From Pyrinomonadaceae bacterium (GTDB lineage: Bacteria > Acidobacteriota > Blastocatellia > Pyrinomonadales > Pyrinomonadaceae), in contig JANQRU010000001.1 of the NCBI GenBank assembly GCA_028284415.1, positions 558,001 through 622,000 of the forward strand: DNA of 64,000 bases, written 5' to 3'. Below the pieces are notes generated by a model, which was given only the letters and a program-made list of their open reading frames with translations, was not told where the DNA came from and did no database searches. A program made the position numbers and the translations under genes. Position 1 is the first letter of the stretch. Every line of letters begins with the position of its first letter. Shown piece by piece: positions 23,919-32,867 of this stretch.

Positions 23919-26657
23919 ATGACCAAAACATTTTGCCAAAGATTCATTGACTCTTGTGAGAAGTATTCGCAAAAGGTTGCAATGAGTGTTGTCGGGGATG
24001 AATCCGAAGTTTATACATTTGGCGAAATGCTTGAGCAAGTTAGGAGTGTCGCTTACCGACTTACTCAAGAAAATGTTGAAGTCGGAGATAGAGTTGCTGT
24101 CATCGGTGAAAACCATCCATGTTGGGCAATTAGCTATTTGGCGACGCTTTATGCAGGTGCGGTTTGTGTTCCGCTTGATCCAAATGGTGAAATCGAAACT
24201 CTCACAAATTTTCTTGAAGATTCCGAAGCAAAAGTTACCTTTTTATCTCCAGATGTAACTGAAAAATATCACGGAATTGAAGAGCGTTTGGGCAAACACA
24301 TTCCATCTGTTGTGTGGCGATATGAAAATTCGACTAATGGATTCCAAAAGTTTGAAGATTGGATAAAAACTGATTATCCCCCTGCTTTCACCGAAAAAGA
24401 ACCGCCTGCAAAATTAGAAGATAATGCACTATTGATCTACACATCCGGCACAACCGGAAAACCGAAAGGCGTTTTGCTTTCACATAAAAATATTTCAGCT
24501 GAACTCGATGCGATTGATCATGTCATAGATTTTTCTCACAAAGAATCAGTTTTGAGTCTGCTGCCGCTTTTTCACGTTTATTTGCAAATTGTGAATTTGT
24601 GGTTGGCAACAACCAAAGGTGCTGAGGCATTTTATCTAAAAGAATTAACTCCCGATGAATTAGCTAAAGCTATGAAAGTCAGTAAAATGACTGTCCTGAC
24701 AAGTGTTCCACGTCTTTGGTATATGTTTCACAAAAAGATATTTGATGCGGTTGAAACAAAGCCGAAAATCATTCAATCGCTATTCAAAACAATGCTCCGA
24801 ACTAATAGCTTCACTAGAGATTACCTGAACATTAATCTCGGAGGGCTTTTCTTTAAACAAGTCCACGATTCTTTCGGTGGAAATCTGGATCTAGCTGTCT
24901 CAGCTGGTTCTCGCTTTGATGAAGATGTAGCGATTGATTTTCATCGTTTGGGATTTACAATTATTCAGGGCTATGGACTTTCTGAAACAAGCGGTGCAGC
25001 GACAGCAACTTATCCAAATGATAATCGAGTCGGGTCTGTCGGAAAACCAATGCTTGGTGCAGAAGTAAAAATTGATAAGCCCAACGAGAAAGGCGAAGGC
25101 GAGGTATTAATTAAAGGAGGAATGGTTTTTGACGGATATTATAAAAACCCACAAGCCACCAAAGAAGCTTTCACAGAAGATGGTTGGTTTCGTTCAGGAG
25201 ATTTAGGCAAATTTGATAAAGATGGGCATTTATATATTGTCGGACGTGCTAAGGATGTAATCGTCTTACCATCTGGAAAAAATGTTCATCCAGAAGATTT
25301 GGAAGTTCATTATCTGAAATCACCTTTGGTTGAAGAGATGTGTGTTTTGGGTATTGAAGATAAATCTGTAAATCGCAAAGGTGCGGAAAAATTAGTTGCT
25401 GTTGTCATTCCTGATTTTGAATATTTAAAGCAAAGTAACATTACAAATTCAAAAGAAATCATCCGCTTTGAATTAGATAGCCTCGGACGCGAACTTCCCG
25501 AATATCAGAGAGTTAGAGATTATGTTATCCGTGCTGAACCAATCCCACGAACGGCGACACGCAAAATCAAACGTTTTGAGCTACAAAAAGAACTAATTGA
25601 AAAAGGATTAACTAGCGGTGAAATAAAAGATGCCAAAAAATGGATTTTAACGGAAGAAGGCAAAACTCTGATTGATTCACAGGCTGGAAAAGCACTTGCA
25701 CAAGCCATCAAACAGCAAAAGGGTGAATTGAAAAAATTACATCCAGCTATGAATCTGGAAATTGATTTGCGTCTTGACTCACTTTCCCGAGCTGAAATAA
25801 TTGCCAGCTTAGAGCAGGTTTTCGGATTTGAGTTTGATACTGAGGAAATCACGTCTGTATTTACAATTGAAGAGATAATTAAACTTACTCAGAAACGTGC
25901 TGAATCCGAAAGCTTTACGGGAGACATTTCTAAGGAATTTAATTGGAACAAAATAATTAAAGATACTAAAGATGATTTACCAGAAATACAACGAATAATA
26001 AAACCCTCTCCAATCTTTTCATTTGTGGCTTTTATTTTTCTCAAGTTTGTTTATCTGTTCAGTAAAATCTTTTTCCGTTTGGAAGTTGAGGGAATTGAGG
26101 AACTAAAAAAATTGGACAAACCATTTCTCATTTGTCCGAATCATCAGAGTTACATTGATCCCTTTATAGTTTGTTCGACCTATCCTTATTCTGTGCTAAA
26201 AGACATATTCCACGTTGGAGCAAGCGAATATTTCAAAGGCTTTTTTACAAGCCGCTTAGCAAGTCTTCTAAAGGTCGTACCAATTGATGCCGATGCACAG
26301 ATATTAAAAGCTATGAAAGCAGGTGCGATCGGACTAAAAAACGGCAAAATACTCAACATATATCCGGAAGGCGAACGTGCGTTTGATGGAAAACTTCATC
26401 CATTCAAAAAAGGTGCGGCAATTCTTGCAACAGAATTAGATTTACCAATTGTCCCCGTTGCCATTGACGGACTCCATAAAGTTTGGGCAAGAGAATCCAA
26501 AAACATACGACTCGCAAAAGTAAAAATAACATTCGGAAAGCCCTTTTATTCAAAAGAAACTGTAGATAGTTCAATTAAAGATGAGGAAAAATATATTGAA
26601 ATCACTCAAAATTTAAAACAAAGAATACAAGATATACTTAATGATCTAAGGAGGTAA
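23919..26657 (+). CDS. Acyl-activating enzyme - acyl carrier - acyltransferase fusion (Aas-like)
   Basis: This 912-residue protein joins three catalytic units. Residues 1-560 form an AMP-dependent acyl synthetase with the P-loop YTSGTTGKPKGV (about 173-184), the GYGLSE block and the RSGDLG block. Residues about 590-670 look like an acyl carrier domain, with the phosphopantetheine-type Ser621 in LDSLS. Residues about 690-912 form a PlsC-type acyltransferase with NHQSYID (His742, Asp747) and YPEGERAFDG. A fatty acid could be activated, loaded on the built-in carrier and transferred to a lysophospholipid by one polypeptide. E. coli Aas has the synthetase and acyltransferase parts but in the opposite order and without a carrier. 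It abuts the lipid kinase gene. Confidence 0.87.
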   Translation: MTKTFCQRFIDSCEKYSQKVAMSVVGDESEVYTFGEMLEQVRSVAYRLTQENVEVGDRVAVIGENHPCWAISYLATLYAGAVCVPLDPNGEIETLTNFLEDSEAKVTFLSPDVTEKYHGIEERLGKHIPSVVWRYENSTNGFQKFEDWIKTDYPPAFTEKEPPAKLEDNALLIYTSGTTGKPKGVLLSHKNISAELDAIDHVIDFSHKESVLSLLPLFHVYLQIVNLWLATTKGAEAFYLKELTPDELAKAMKVSKMTVLTSVPRLWYMFHKKIFDAVETKPKIIQSLFKTMLRTNSFTRDYLNINLGGLFFKQVHDSFGGNLDLAVSAGSRFDEDVAIDFHRLGFTIIQGYGLSETSGAATATYPNDNRVGSVGKPMLGAEVKIDKPNEKGEGEVLIKGGMVFDGYYKNPQATKEAFTEDGWFRSGDLGKFDKDGHLYIVGRAKDVIVLPSGKNVHPEDLEVHYLKSPLVEEMCVLGIEDKSVNRKGAEKLVAVVIPDFEYLKQSNITNSKEIIRFELDSLGRELPEYQRVRDYVIRAEPIPRTATRKIKRFELQKELIEKGLTSGEIKDAKKWILTEEGKTLIDSQAGKALAQAIKQQKGELKKLHPAMNLEIDLRLDSLSRAEIIASLEQVFGFEFDTEEITSVFTIEEIIKLTQKRAESESFTGDISKEFNWNKIIKDTKDDLPEIQRIIKPSPIFSFVAFIFLKFVYLFSKIFFRLEVEGIEELKKLDKPFLICPNHQSYIDPFIVCSTYPYSVLKDIFHVGASEYFKGFFTSRLASLLKVVPIDADAQILKAMKAGAIGLKNGKILNIYPEGERAFDGKLHPFKKGAAILATELDLPIVPVAIDGLHKVWARESKNIRLAKVKITFGKPFYSKETVDSSIKDEEKYIEITQNLKQRIQDILNDLRR

Positions 26658-26800
26658 TATCTTTCTGAAAACTTTGATAAAACTTATTTACTACATTATT
26701 TTTAATTCATAGACTATTCTCACTTGCTACTGCTCAATAGTTTTCCTTTTCAAAATTTGGTAAATTTTAAACATATAAAATTTTAACGAGGTGAATAATT

Positions 26801-27163
26801 ATGCCTTCAATTGCTATAAATTTTGGTAGGATTTTAGTTTTAATCGGTGTTATTGGCTACGTAGTCGGGATGGTTAACGAAAAAGCCAGTGTAACGGCGA
26901 TGATTCCTGCTTTTTTCGGGATTATCATAATGATTTTGGGATATGTCGGAAGAGCTAAAGAGAACTTGAGAAAACATGTGATGCACGCTGCTGTCTTAAT
27001 TGCATTACTTGGCTTTCTGGCATCTGCCGGAAGATTAGTTTCCAAATTTAGTGAAATTACATTTTCGCCGGCTTACGTATCCCAAATTGCAATGGCTCTA
27101 ACTTGTCTGATTTTCGTAATTTTAAGCGTCAAATCGTTTATTGATGCACGTAAAAATGCCTAA
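26801..27163 (+). CDS. Small four-helix integral membrane protein
   Basis: The 120-residue protein has four predicted membrane helices (about 8-24, 31-49, 60-78, 87-108) joined by short loops, and no signal peptide or known motif. GAGG lies ten bases before the ATG. I recognise no family. It is followed by a 13-bp inverted repeat. Confidence 0.65.
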   Translation: MPSIAINFGRILVLIGVIGYVVGMVNEKASVTAMIPAFFGIIIMILGYVGRAKENLRKHVMHAAVLIALLGFLASAGRLVSKFSEITFSPAYVSQIAMALTCLIFVILSVKSFIDARKNA

Positions 27164-27187
27164 TTTCAATACTTTATGAAAATAGAC

Positions 27188-27230
27188 TTCGCAAGTCTTT
27201 AATGGAATTAATCTGCAAAAGGCTTGCGAA
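27188..27230. repeat. Inverted repeat, possible hairpin
   Basis: TTCGCAAGTCTTT pairs with AAAGGCTTGCGAA (one G-U pair) across a 17-base loop, with no T-run afterwards. It could be an RNA-stabilising hairpin or a dispersed palindrome. Confidence 0.45.
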
Positions 27231-27345
27231 CCATGACATTTGTAAGTAAAGCAAAGAAATAAGATTTGATTAAAACAGATTTGTGCGAGAAAAATCATAT
27301 CGGTTATGTCTTAGCAAAGGTATTGGTCTTTCTGGTTGAGGGTAC

Positions 27346-28704
27346 TCAGCCTTGCAGTATTGGTAAATTTATTTTTACCAGCAAACCTTCTTTTGTATTT
27401 TCAGCCTCTATCGTTCCTTGATGATTATCTACAGCACGCTCAGCGATTGCCAGCCCTAATCCGATTCCGCCTGATTTTCTGTCTCTCGCTTCTTGAACAC
27501 GATAAAAAGGCTTAAATAATTTTTCTAAATCAACTTCTGGAACTCCTTCACCATGATCCCGTATATTTATTTGAGCATTTCTTTCATGTTCTTCAATTGA
27601 AATTTTGACTTCTGTTCCCTCTTTCGTGTATCTAACAGCATTTCGCAAAACATTTTCAATTGCACTTCTTAAAAGCATTTCATTACCGAGAATTTTTACT
27701 TCACCATTTTGCTCTAGATTTACAGTTTTATTTTTTGCTTTAGCTTCATAATTAGCATCTGAAACTATATCTTCGATCAACTTAGTGAGATTGACTTCCA
27801 TTTTCTCAAAATCTTGCGAACCTGTTTCAAGCTTAGAAAGAGTTAATAACTGCCCGATCAAATCATTTAAGCGGTCAGATTCGGTTTCAATTCGGTTTAT
27901 TAACTTTTCTGATTCAGGTGAAGTTTTTGCTTTAGCTAATTCGAGTGCTACATTCATACGTGCGAGCGGCGAACGCAATTCGTGAGAAATATCTTGTGTG
28001 AGACGTTTTTCAGAATCAATTAAATTTTCAATTCTCTCAGCCATTTCATCAAAATCTTTTGCCAAATTCCCCACTTCATCGCGTCTTTTACCGACCTTAT
28101 CCGCTACTCTAGTTTCAAAGTTACCTTCAGCAATTTTATGCGTTGCACGACTGAGTTTCGCTAAAGGTGAGGTTAAATATCTGGCTAAGAAATAACAAAA
28201 AAGTCCGCCTATTAGAATCACAGAAATCAACTGCAATATAAAACGGGTAGTAAAGAAGGTGGGCGGTCTGAATCTTTTTAGTTCAACCGCATATATGTAA
28301 ATTTCGCCATCATCTAAAACTACTCTATTTGCACTGTAAGTTCTATCAGAAAATCTCTTAAATTGTGGTTTATCACTTTTCAGGGTTAAATCAAACAAAT
28401 CGTTTATCTGAGCAACTCTTAAATCGCCGGCAATTAGTTTTCTGTTTTTATCAAATAAACCAGCTGAATTAATGCGTTGCCGATTAGATTTTCTTTCTAA
28501 GAATTCTTCAAGCCCATCCAAACCTTGATTTTCATAAATTTGCACCGCAGTTTGAGAACTTTCGGCAATTGCTTCACCCATCAGCATTCTAAATTGCATC
28601 GCTAAAGGTGCATTTCTGGTTGACCAACTAACAAGCGTTATGGCACCAACAATCAATGCCATTGCCAACCAAAACCAAAGAAAAATTTTAAGGAATAAAC
28701 TCAT
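27346..28704 (-). CDS. Sensor histidine kinase, CpxA-like
   Basis: The 452-residue inner-membrane kinase starts with a CpxA-like FLKIFLWFWLAMAL membrane helix. It has a periplasmic sensor of about 130 residues (30-155), a second membrane helix (about 155-175), HAMP (about 175-230), the phospho-acceptor box DISHELRSPL with His241, and an HATPase domain with N-box ENVLRNAVRYT, GEGVPE and GIGLGLAIAE. It follows the response regulator gene by 13 bases. The facing genes encode three Spy/CpxP-like proteins, which supports an envelope-stress role. Confidence 0.9.
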   Translation of the reverse strand: MSLFLKIFLWFWLAMALIVGAITLVSWSTRNAPLAMQFRMLMGEAIAESSQTAVQIYENQGLDGLEEFLERKSNRQRINSAGLFDKNRKLIAGDLRVAQINDLFDLTLKSDKPQFKRFSDRTYSANRVVLDDGEIYIYAVELKRFRPPTFFTTRFILQLISVILIGGLFCYFLARYLTSPLAKLSRATHKIAEGNFETRVADKVGKRRDEVGNLAKDFDEMAERIENLIDSEKRLTQDISHELRSPLARMNVALELAKAKTSPESEKLINRIETESDRLNDLIGQLLTLSKLETGSQDFEKMEVNLTKLIEDIVSDANYEAKAKNKTVNLEQNGEVKILGNEMLLRSAIENVLRNAVRYTKEGTEVKISIEEHERNAQINIRDHGEGVPEVDLEKLFKPFYRVQEARDRKSGGIGLGLAIAERAVDNHQGTIEAENTKEGLLVKINLPILQG

Positions 28705-28717
28705 TTAATAAATCAAA

Positions 28718-29413
28718 TTAATTACTTAGTGTGTAAATGTAACCTACTGAGCGGATTGTCTTTATCCTATTTTCATCATTTGTGTGTTTACCAAGTTTTT
28801 TGCGTAAGTTACTGACGTGCATATCGAGACTTCTATCAAATGGTGAAAGCTCTCTTTCCAGAACCTGTAAGCTTAAATCTTCTTTTTTTACAACGCTTCC
28901 GGCTTCTTTAACCAGTGCTACTAAGAGATCAAATTCAACAGCTGTCAAACTAAGTTTTTCATCATTTACTTTTGCGGTTCTTCCGCTCAAAGAGATTATC
29001 AAATCTTCAATTTCGATCTTTTCAGTATTTAAATTTTTAGCATCCTGAGCATTATCAATTCGTCTTAAGATTGCACGAAGTCTTGCAACTAATTCTCTTG
29101 GATTAAAAGGCTTCGGCAGATAATCGTCAGCCCCTATCTCCAGACCGACGATTCTCTCCATATCTTCACCACGAGCTGTGAGCATAAGGACTGGAATTTT
29201 CGATTCTTTTCGTAAATCCCTAAGCACATCGAATCCATTCTTTTTCGGAAGCATTACGTCCAAAATAACTAGATCATGCTCTTCTTTGAGTGCTTCATTT
29301 AGACCACTTTCACCATCGTGTATAACGCTAACCTCGAAGCCTTCTACCGTAAGGTATTCAGAAATTAACTCGCACAATTCTTCATCATCATCAATGATTA
29401 ATATCTTTTCCAT
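28718..29413 (-). CDS. OmpR/CpxR-type response regulator
   Basis: The 231-residue protein has a receiver domain (1-120) with the acidic pair Asp8-Asp10, phospho-acceptor Asp52 in ILDVMLP and a Lys in PKPF. A winged-helix DNA-binding domain (about 132-229) has VSNLRKKLG and the RSVGYIY wing. It heads a leftward operon with the histidine kinase and is divergent from the first CpxP/Spy-like gene. GTAAA repeats near the three downstream genes are plausible binding sites. Confidence 0.92.
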   Translation of the reverse strand: MEKILIIDDDEELCELISEYLTVEGFEVSVIHDGESGLNEALKEEHDLVILDVMLPKKNGFDVLRDLRKESKIPVLMLTARGEDMERIVGLEIGADDYLPKPFNPRELVARLRAILRRIDNAQDAKNLNTEKIEIEDLIISLSGRTAKVNDEKLSLTAVEFDLLVALVKEAGSVVKKEDLSLQVLERELSPFDRSLDMHVSNLRKKLGKHTNDENRIKTIRSVGYIYTLSN

Positions 29414-29566
29414 ATAAATTTCAAAGTTTTTATTTTATCGCAAAATCAATGCATTTTTTGTCAAGAAATGTAAATTTATTCAGACTATCACAAATAATTG
29501 AACGTCTTAATTATTAACGCAATCGATTCCGTTACACAATTTAGAAAAACTTGGAGGTTACAGTTT

Positions 29567-30043
29567 ATGAAGAAATTTTTATTTCTTTCGATTTTCTTGT
29601 TAATAATTGGTTGTGGTTCAATTCTGGCACAACGAGGAAATAATCCTCGTGGAAATCGTGTTGGCTCTCCTCCGACAGCTAGAACCCCAAAGAACATTAG
29701 AGTTAGAAATACTAACGCTAGTGAAATTCAAAGACGCAAAAATACTGTAGATAGAAATAATCGCCCCGAGATTGAGCGTCGTAAACCGAAAAAGATAAGC
29801 AAGCTTTTACGCGGTCTGAATTTATCAGATAGACAAAAGCGTAAAACTAAACAAATACTAAAGGAAGCAAAAGAAAACGGAACACCTAAAAATGAGGTAT
29901 TGCGTGAAATAAATTCAATCTTAAATCCCAGACAATCTAAAAAATTTAAGAAAAAGATCAAGAGAATTTATCAAAATCAAAATGGCAATGGTGATAATCC
30001 ACCTCCGCCAACCGATGATGATGATTCTCAAACTGGGAATTGA
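29567..30043 (+). CDS. CpxP/Spy-related secreted protein 1
   Basis: The start is set at ATG 29567, because GGAGG lies nine bases upstream and the product then begins MKKFLFLSIFLL, a proper export signal. A lipobox-like IIGC precedes an ILAQ site, so it could be either a lipoprotein or a soluble periplasmic protein. The mature part is Arg/Asn-rich (about 25-75), then carries a LNLSDRQKRKTKQILKEAKENG helix-turn pattern like half of an LTxxQ (Spy/CpxP) repeat, and ends in a Pro/Asp-rich tail. It is the first of three related genes. Confidence 0.7.
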   Translation: MKKFLFLSIFLLIIGCGSILAQRGNNPRGNRVGSPPTARTPKNIRVRNTNASEIQRRKNTVDRNNRPEIERRKPKKISKLLRGLNLSDRQKRKTKQILKEAKENGTPKNEVLREINSILNPRQSKKFKKKIKRIYQNQNGNGDNPPPPTDDDDSQTGN

Positions 30044-30073
30044 TTTTCGGACTATTAAGAAGTCCATTTTGAA

Positions 30074-30107
30074 GCGAGCATTTGAAGTTTAATGCTCGTA
30101 TTTTTTT
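30074..30107 (+). terminator. Intrinsic terminator
   Basis: An 8-bp stem CGAGCATT/AATGCTCG with an eight-base loop is followed by a run of seven T after TA, just after the first CpxP/Spy-like gene. Confidence 0.78.
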
Positions 30108-30159
30108 GCTCTTTTTTTCACTTAAAATTGTTAAAAGTTAGTTAGAACAACCCTGATTT

Positions 30160-30186
30160 GTAAAGGTTTTGTAAATGTCAGGTAAA
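30160..30186 (+). promoter_or_regulatory. Triple GTAAA direct repeat (CpxR-box-like)
   Basis: GTAAA occurs at 30160, 30171 and 30182, an exact 11-bp period, about 100 bases before the second Spy-like gene. E. coli CpxR binds GTAAA direct repeats with about five bases between them, so this fits the adjacent Cpx-like regulator. Confidence 0.6.
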
Positions 30187-30288
30187 AGTTAGGTTTAAGC
30201 CTCGACTATTTCAAATTTGAATGCATCTTACACGGCAACGAAACCGGTTACGTTGAAAATAACAAATAAAATGGAGGCTTTTAGTTTC

Positions 30289-30765
30289 ATGAAAAAATTA
30301 ATCTTATTGACAGTTTTCGTGCTTTTCTTGGGAAGTATTTCAATACTTGCACAAAGAAATGGAAATCGTGGTCCAGGACAAAATCGTGTCAACAATACAA
30401 ATACACAAAATAGAGTAGGCACGAGACAAAACAGAGCAAACAGACAGGGGAAACGCGGAAACAATAATGCACAAAGACAAAGAAACCGTCGAGGTAAAAT
30501 TTTCCGTGGTTTAGATTTATCTGATGAGCAAAGACAACAGATTAGAGATATAAACTCTTCTGCTAGAGAAAACGGTACCGATCGGGAAACTGTAATTAAT
30601 CAGGTACGGGGAGTTTTGACTGACGATCAATTAGAAACCTTTAACGAAAGGTTGGAACGAGCAAGACAAAGGCAGGAAAGAAGACAACAACGCAGACAAC
30701 AAAGACAACAAAATCAAAACAATCAAAATCAACCTCCTCCTCCCCCATCTAACAATGGTAACTAA
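30289..30765 (+). CDS. CpxP/Spy-related secreted protein 2
   Basis: ATG 30289 is preferred over an upstream in-frame start because GGAGG lies 11 bases before it and the product starts with a signal peptide (MKKLILLTVFVLFLG, cleaved near ILAQ). The mature protein is Asn/Arg/Gln-rich and very basic. It has one clear LTxxQ-like unit, FRGLDLSDEQRQQIRDI (about residues 70-86), a second helix with a LTDDQLETFNERLERA stretch, then a Gln/Arg-rich coiled tail and a poly-Pro end. It is likely a periplasmic chaperone or metal/stress-binding protein. It shares its design with the genes on both sides. Confidence 0.72.
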   Translation: MKKLILLTVFVLFLGSISILAQRNGNRGPGQNRVNNTNTQNRVGTRQNRANRQGKRGNNNAQRQRNRRGKIFRGLDLSDEQRQQIRDINSSARENGTDRETVINQVRGVLTDDQLETFNERLERARQRQERRQQRRQQRQQNQNNQNQPPPPPSNNGN

Positions 30766-30795
30766 CCTATAATTACTTCCAAGTATTTTCTTCAT

Positions 30796-30833
30796 AATAG
30801 CCGATGCTGGTAACTCACATCGGCTATTGATTT
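30796..30833 (+). terminator. Intrinsic terminator
   Basis: A perfect 11-bp stem AATAGCCGATG/CATCGGCTATT with an eleven-base loop is followed by GATTTTTG. Confidence 0.78.
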
Positions 30834-30839
30834 TTGCAT

Positions 30840-30869
30840 TTTACATTTCTTTACATAACTTCACGTAAA
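30840..30869 (-). promoter_or_regulatory. GTAAA repeat pair (CpxR-box-like) before the third Spy-like gene
   Basis: TTTAC at 30840-30844 and 30850-30854 is GTAAA-N5-GTAAA read on the minus strand, the textbook CpxR spacing. A third GTAAA lies on the plus strand at 30865-30869. The ATG of the third Spy-like gene is about 95 bases downstream. Confidence 0.55.
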
Positions 30870-30963
30870 AATTACAGACAAAAGAGTTTTTCACGCGTCT
30901 AAATAACTGAACGTGAGAAAAAAAGCGTTTGATACATAAAGAAATCATTTAAGGAGAAAAATA

Positions 30964-31497
30964 ATGAAGAAATTTGCAGTAACAATAATCGCAATCGCAA
31001 TGGTTGCACTTGGAACAGTTTTCGTGATCGGTCAGACATCCGAAACTGATCCTAACGAAAGCAGAAAATATGGAAAACACAAGAAATTCGGGAAATTTGG
31101 GAAACGCGGAAAACGCGGATTCAGAATGAAACGCATGTTAAGGCAGCTTGATCTAACCGAAGATCAAAAAGCTCAGCTTAAAGAAATTCGCAAAGCAGCA
31201 CGTGAGAATACAAAACCAATCCGACAGCAAATGAGACAAAATCGTCAGGAATTAAGGCAGTTAACTGAAAATGGAAACTTTGATGAAGCTGCAGTTTCAG
31301 CGATAGCTCAAAAACAAGGTCAACTCCATGCACAAATGATCGTTGAAAAACAAAAAGTTAAGTCGCAAATGTATAACGTCTTGACCGATGAACAAAAAAC
31401 AAAGATGGCTGAAATGAAAGCTGAATTTAAGAAAAGAATGCAAGAAAGAAAAGCAAAATGGGCTGAAAAGAAAGCTCAATATGAAGCTCAACAGTAA
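30964..31497 (+). CDS. Spy/CpxP-family periplasmic protein (LTxxQ repeats)
   Basis: AAGGAG nine bases upstream sets the start. The 177-residue protein has a signal peptide (about 1-24), a Lys/Gly/Phe-rich segment (about 30-55) and two LTxxQ-type units: LDLTEDQKAQLKEI (about 60-73) and a VLTDEQKTKMAEM stretch (about 139-151). In between and after lie long charged helices. Spy and CpxP form cradle-like dimers that bind unfolded proteins in the periplasm, and CpxP also restrains CpxA. This is the clearest family member of the three. Confidence 0.85.
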   Translation: MKKFAVTIIAIAMVALGTVFVIGQTSETDPNESRKYGKHKKFGKFGKRGKRGFRMKRMLRQLDLTEDQKAQLKEIRKAARENTKPIRQQMRQNRQELRQLTENGNFDEAAVSAIAQKQGQLHAQMIVEKQKVKSQMYNVLTDEQKTKMAEMKAEFKKRMQERKAKWAEKKAQYEAQQ

Positions 31498-31536
31498 ATT
31501 AACCAGACTTAAGACCCCTAGTTAATTTACTACTTG

Positions 31537-31577
31537 AAAAAGTCTCCGCTTTGATTGCAAAGTGGAGACTTTTTTTA
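31537..31577 (+). terminator. Strong intrinsic terminator
   Basis: A 16-bp stem (AAAAAGTCTCCGCTTT with its complement, one G-U pair) has a six-base loop and ends in a long T-run after the third Spy-like gene. Confidence 0.85.
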
Positions 31578-31655
31578 TTTAGGAAAACTTATCAAGGCTG
31601 TTTGTCAATTTTTTGGTTGCTTTTTATTAAAAAGTAGCGTTAAATTCTTATACAA

Positions 31656-31940
31656 ATGCCAACCAATATCACTCAACTTGAAGATACTGAACGCAACAAA
31701 ACCGTTTTGCGTATTGAAGGTGATTTGTTGCATGAAGATGCTATCCTGCTTGAGAGAATCGCTCTGGATTTAAGAGAACAAAATGACAAAAACCTTACAC
31801 TGGACTTCGCAGATTTAAATTTTATGGACAGCGAATCTGCTCCTATCGTCAAAAAACTTCAAAATGAACACGGCTTTGAAATTGAAGGTCTGGAATTTTT
31901 TGTGCAGAAAGTTGTGGACGACACTGAAAAGCGTAAATAA
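31656..31940 (+). CDS. STAS-like domain protein
   Basis: The 94-residue protein resembles a single STAS (anti-sigma-factor antagonist) domain: a first strand KTVLRIEGDLLHEDAILLE, then LTLDFADLNFMDSESAPIVKKL, where the DSESA turn takes the place of the usual phosphorylatable DSxG(L/V) loop. A Ser in this loop could be phosphorylated, but the Gly is replaced by Glu. It is six bases from the yitT-like gene. The role is regulatory by family; the partner is unknown. Confidence 0.6.
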   Translation: MPTNITQLEDTERNKTVLRIEGDLLHEDAILLERIALDLREQNDKNLTLDFADLNFMDSESAPIVKKLQNEHGFEIEGLEFFVQKVVDDTEKRK

Positions 31941-31946
31941 GAATTT

Positions 31947-32867
31947 ATGAACGACTTTAAAGATAAGGCAATTAATTTTATTTTAATTGTCATAGGCATA
32001 CTTTCTGCAGGGTTGGGGCTTAAAGGCTTCCTTGTGCCAAATCGTTTCATTGATGGTGGTGTCACGGGAAGCTCTATGTTCATATCTGAACTAACTGATC
32101 TACCTCTGGGCTTATTGTTATTACTTATCAACACCCCTTTTGTCGTAATTGGCTATAAGCAGATAGGAAAAAAGTTCTCAATTAGAAGTGCTGTTGCGAT
32201 AGTTGGCTTAGCTATAACCGTGTTCGTTTTCCAATCCATCGGATTCCCGGCAGTAACGACTGATAAAATTCTGGCATCTGTTTTTGGAGGTTTTTTTCTG
32301 GGACTAGGAATTGGCTTGGCTATGCGTGGCGGAGCTGTTTTGGATGGAACAGAAATAGTTGCGATTTTAACAAGTAGAAAGATCGGCATAACAGTTGGTG
32401 ATTTCATCTTTATATTTAATGTGGTTTTATTTTCGACAGCCGCAATTGTTTTAGGTGTCGAAAAAGCCCTCTATTCGATGCTGACTTATTTTGCTGCTTC
32501 TCGAATGGTAGATTTTATAATTCACGGAATCGAGGAATATAATGGCGTTTTGATAGTTTCAGAACATAGTCGTGAAATCCGTCAGGCAATTTTGGAGAAT
32601 TTAGGTCGCGGGGTAACTGTTTTTACCGGAAGCGGTGGTCGTGATGGAATTAAAAGAGACATACTTTATTGTGTTGTCACACGATACGAAATTCCCAAAA
32701 TCAAACGTACAATTAATGAAATTGATGAAAGAGCTTTTATAACCATTCAACATATAAGTGATATTAGCGGTGGCATTATCCGCAACCCTTTAGCACCCGT
32801 TTTCAAACCGATTGATATTTCACTAACACCCGATAGAGTAAATAATGAAACTAAAAAAAATAGCTGA
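31947..32867 (+). CDS. YitT-family membrane protein
   Basis: Residues about 10-195 hold five or six membrane helices with the YitT pattern: [28 protein letters not shown] near the start and [16 protein letters not shown] (about 126-141). Residues about 205-290 form the soluble DUF2179 domain, including [12 protein letters not shown] and [11 protein letters not shown]. The molecular function of the family is unknown. The 3' end overlaps lpxD by 23 bases, which points to co-translation. Confidence 0.85.
   Translation: MNDFKDKAINFILIVIGILSAGLGLKGFLVPNRFIDGGVTGSSMFISELTDLPLGLLLLLINTPFVVIGYKQIGKKFSIRSAVAIVGLAITVFVFQSIGFPAVTTDKILASVFGGFFLGLGIGLAMRGGAVLDGTEIVAILTSRKIGITVGDFIFIFNVVLFSTAAIVLGVEKALYSMLTYFAASRMVDFIIHGIEEYNGVLIVSEHSREIRQAILENLGRGVTVFTGSGGRDGIKRDILYCVVTRYEIPKIKRTINEIDERAFITIQHISDISGGIIRNPLAPVFKPIDISLTPDRVNNETKKNS

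Noticed and set aside
31555-31773. 72-residue open frame on the plus strand after the third Spy-like gene
   Set aside because: It starts inside a terminator hairpin and overlaps the STAS-like gene in another frame.
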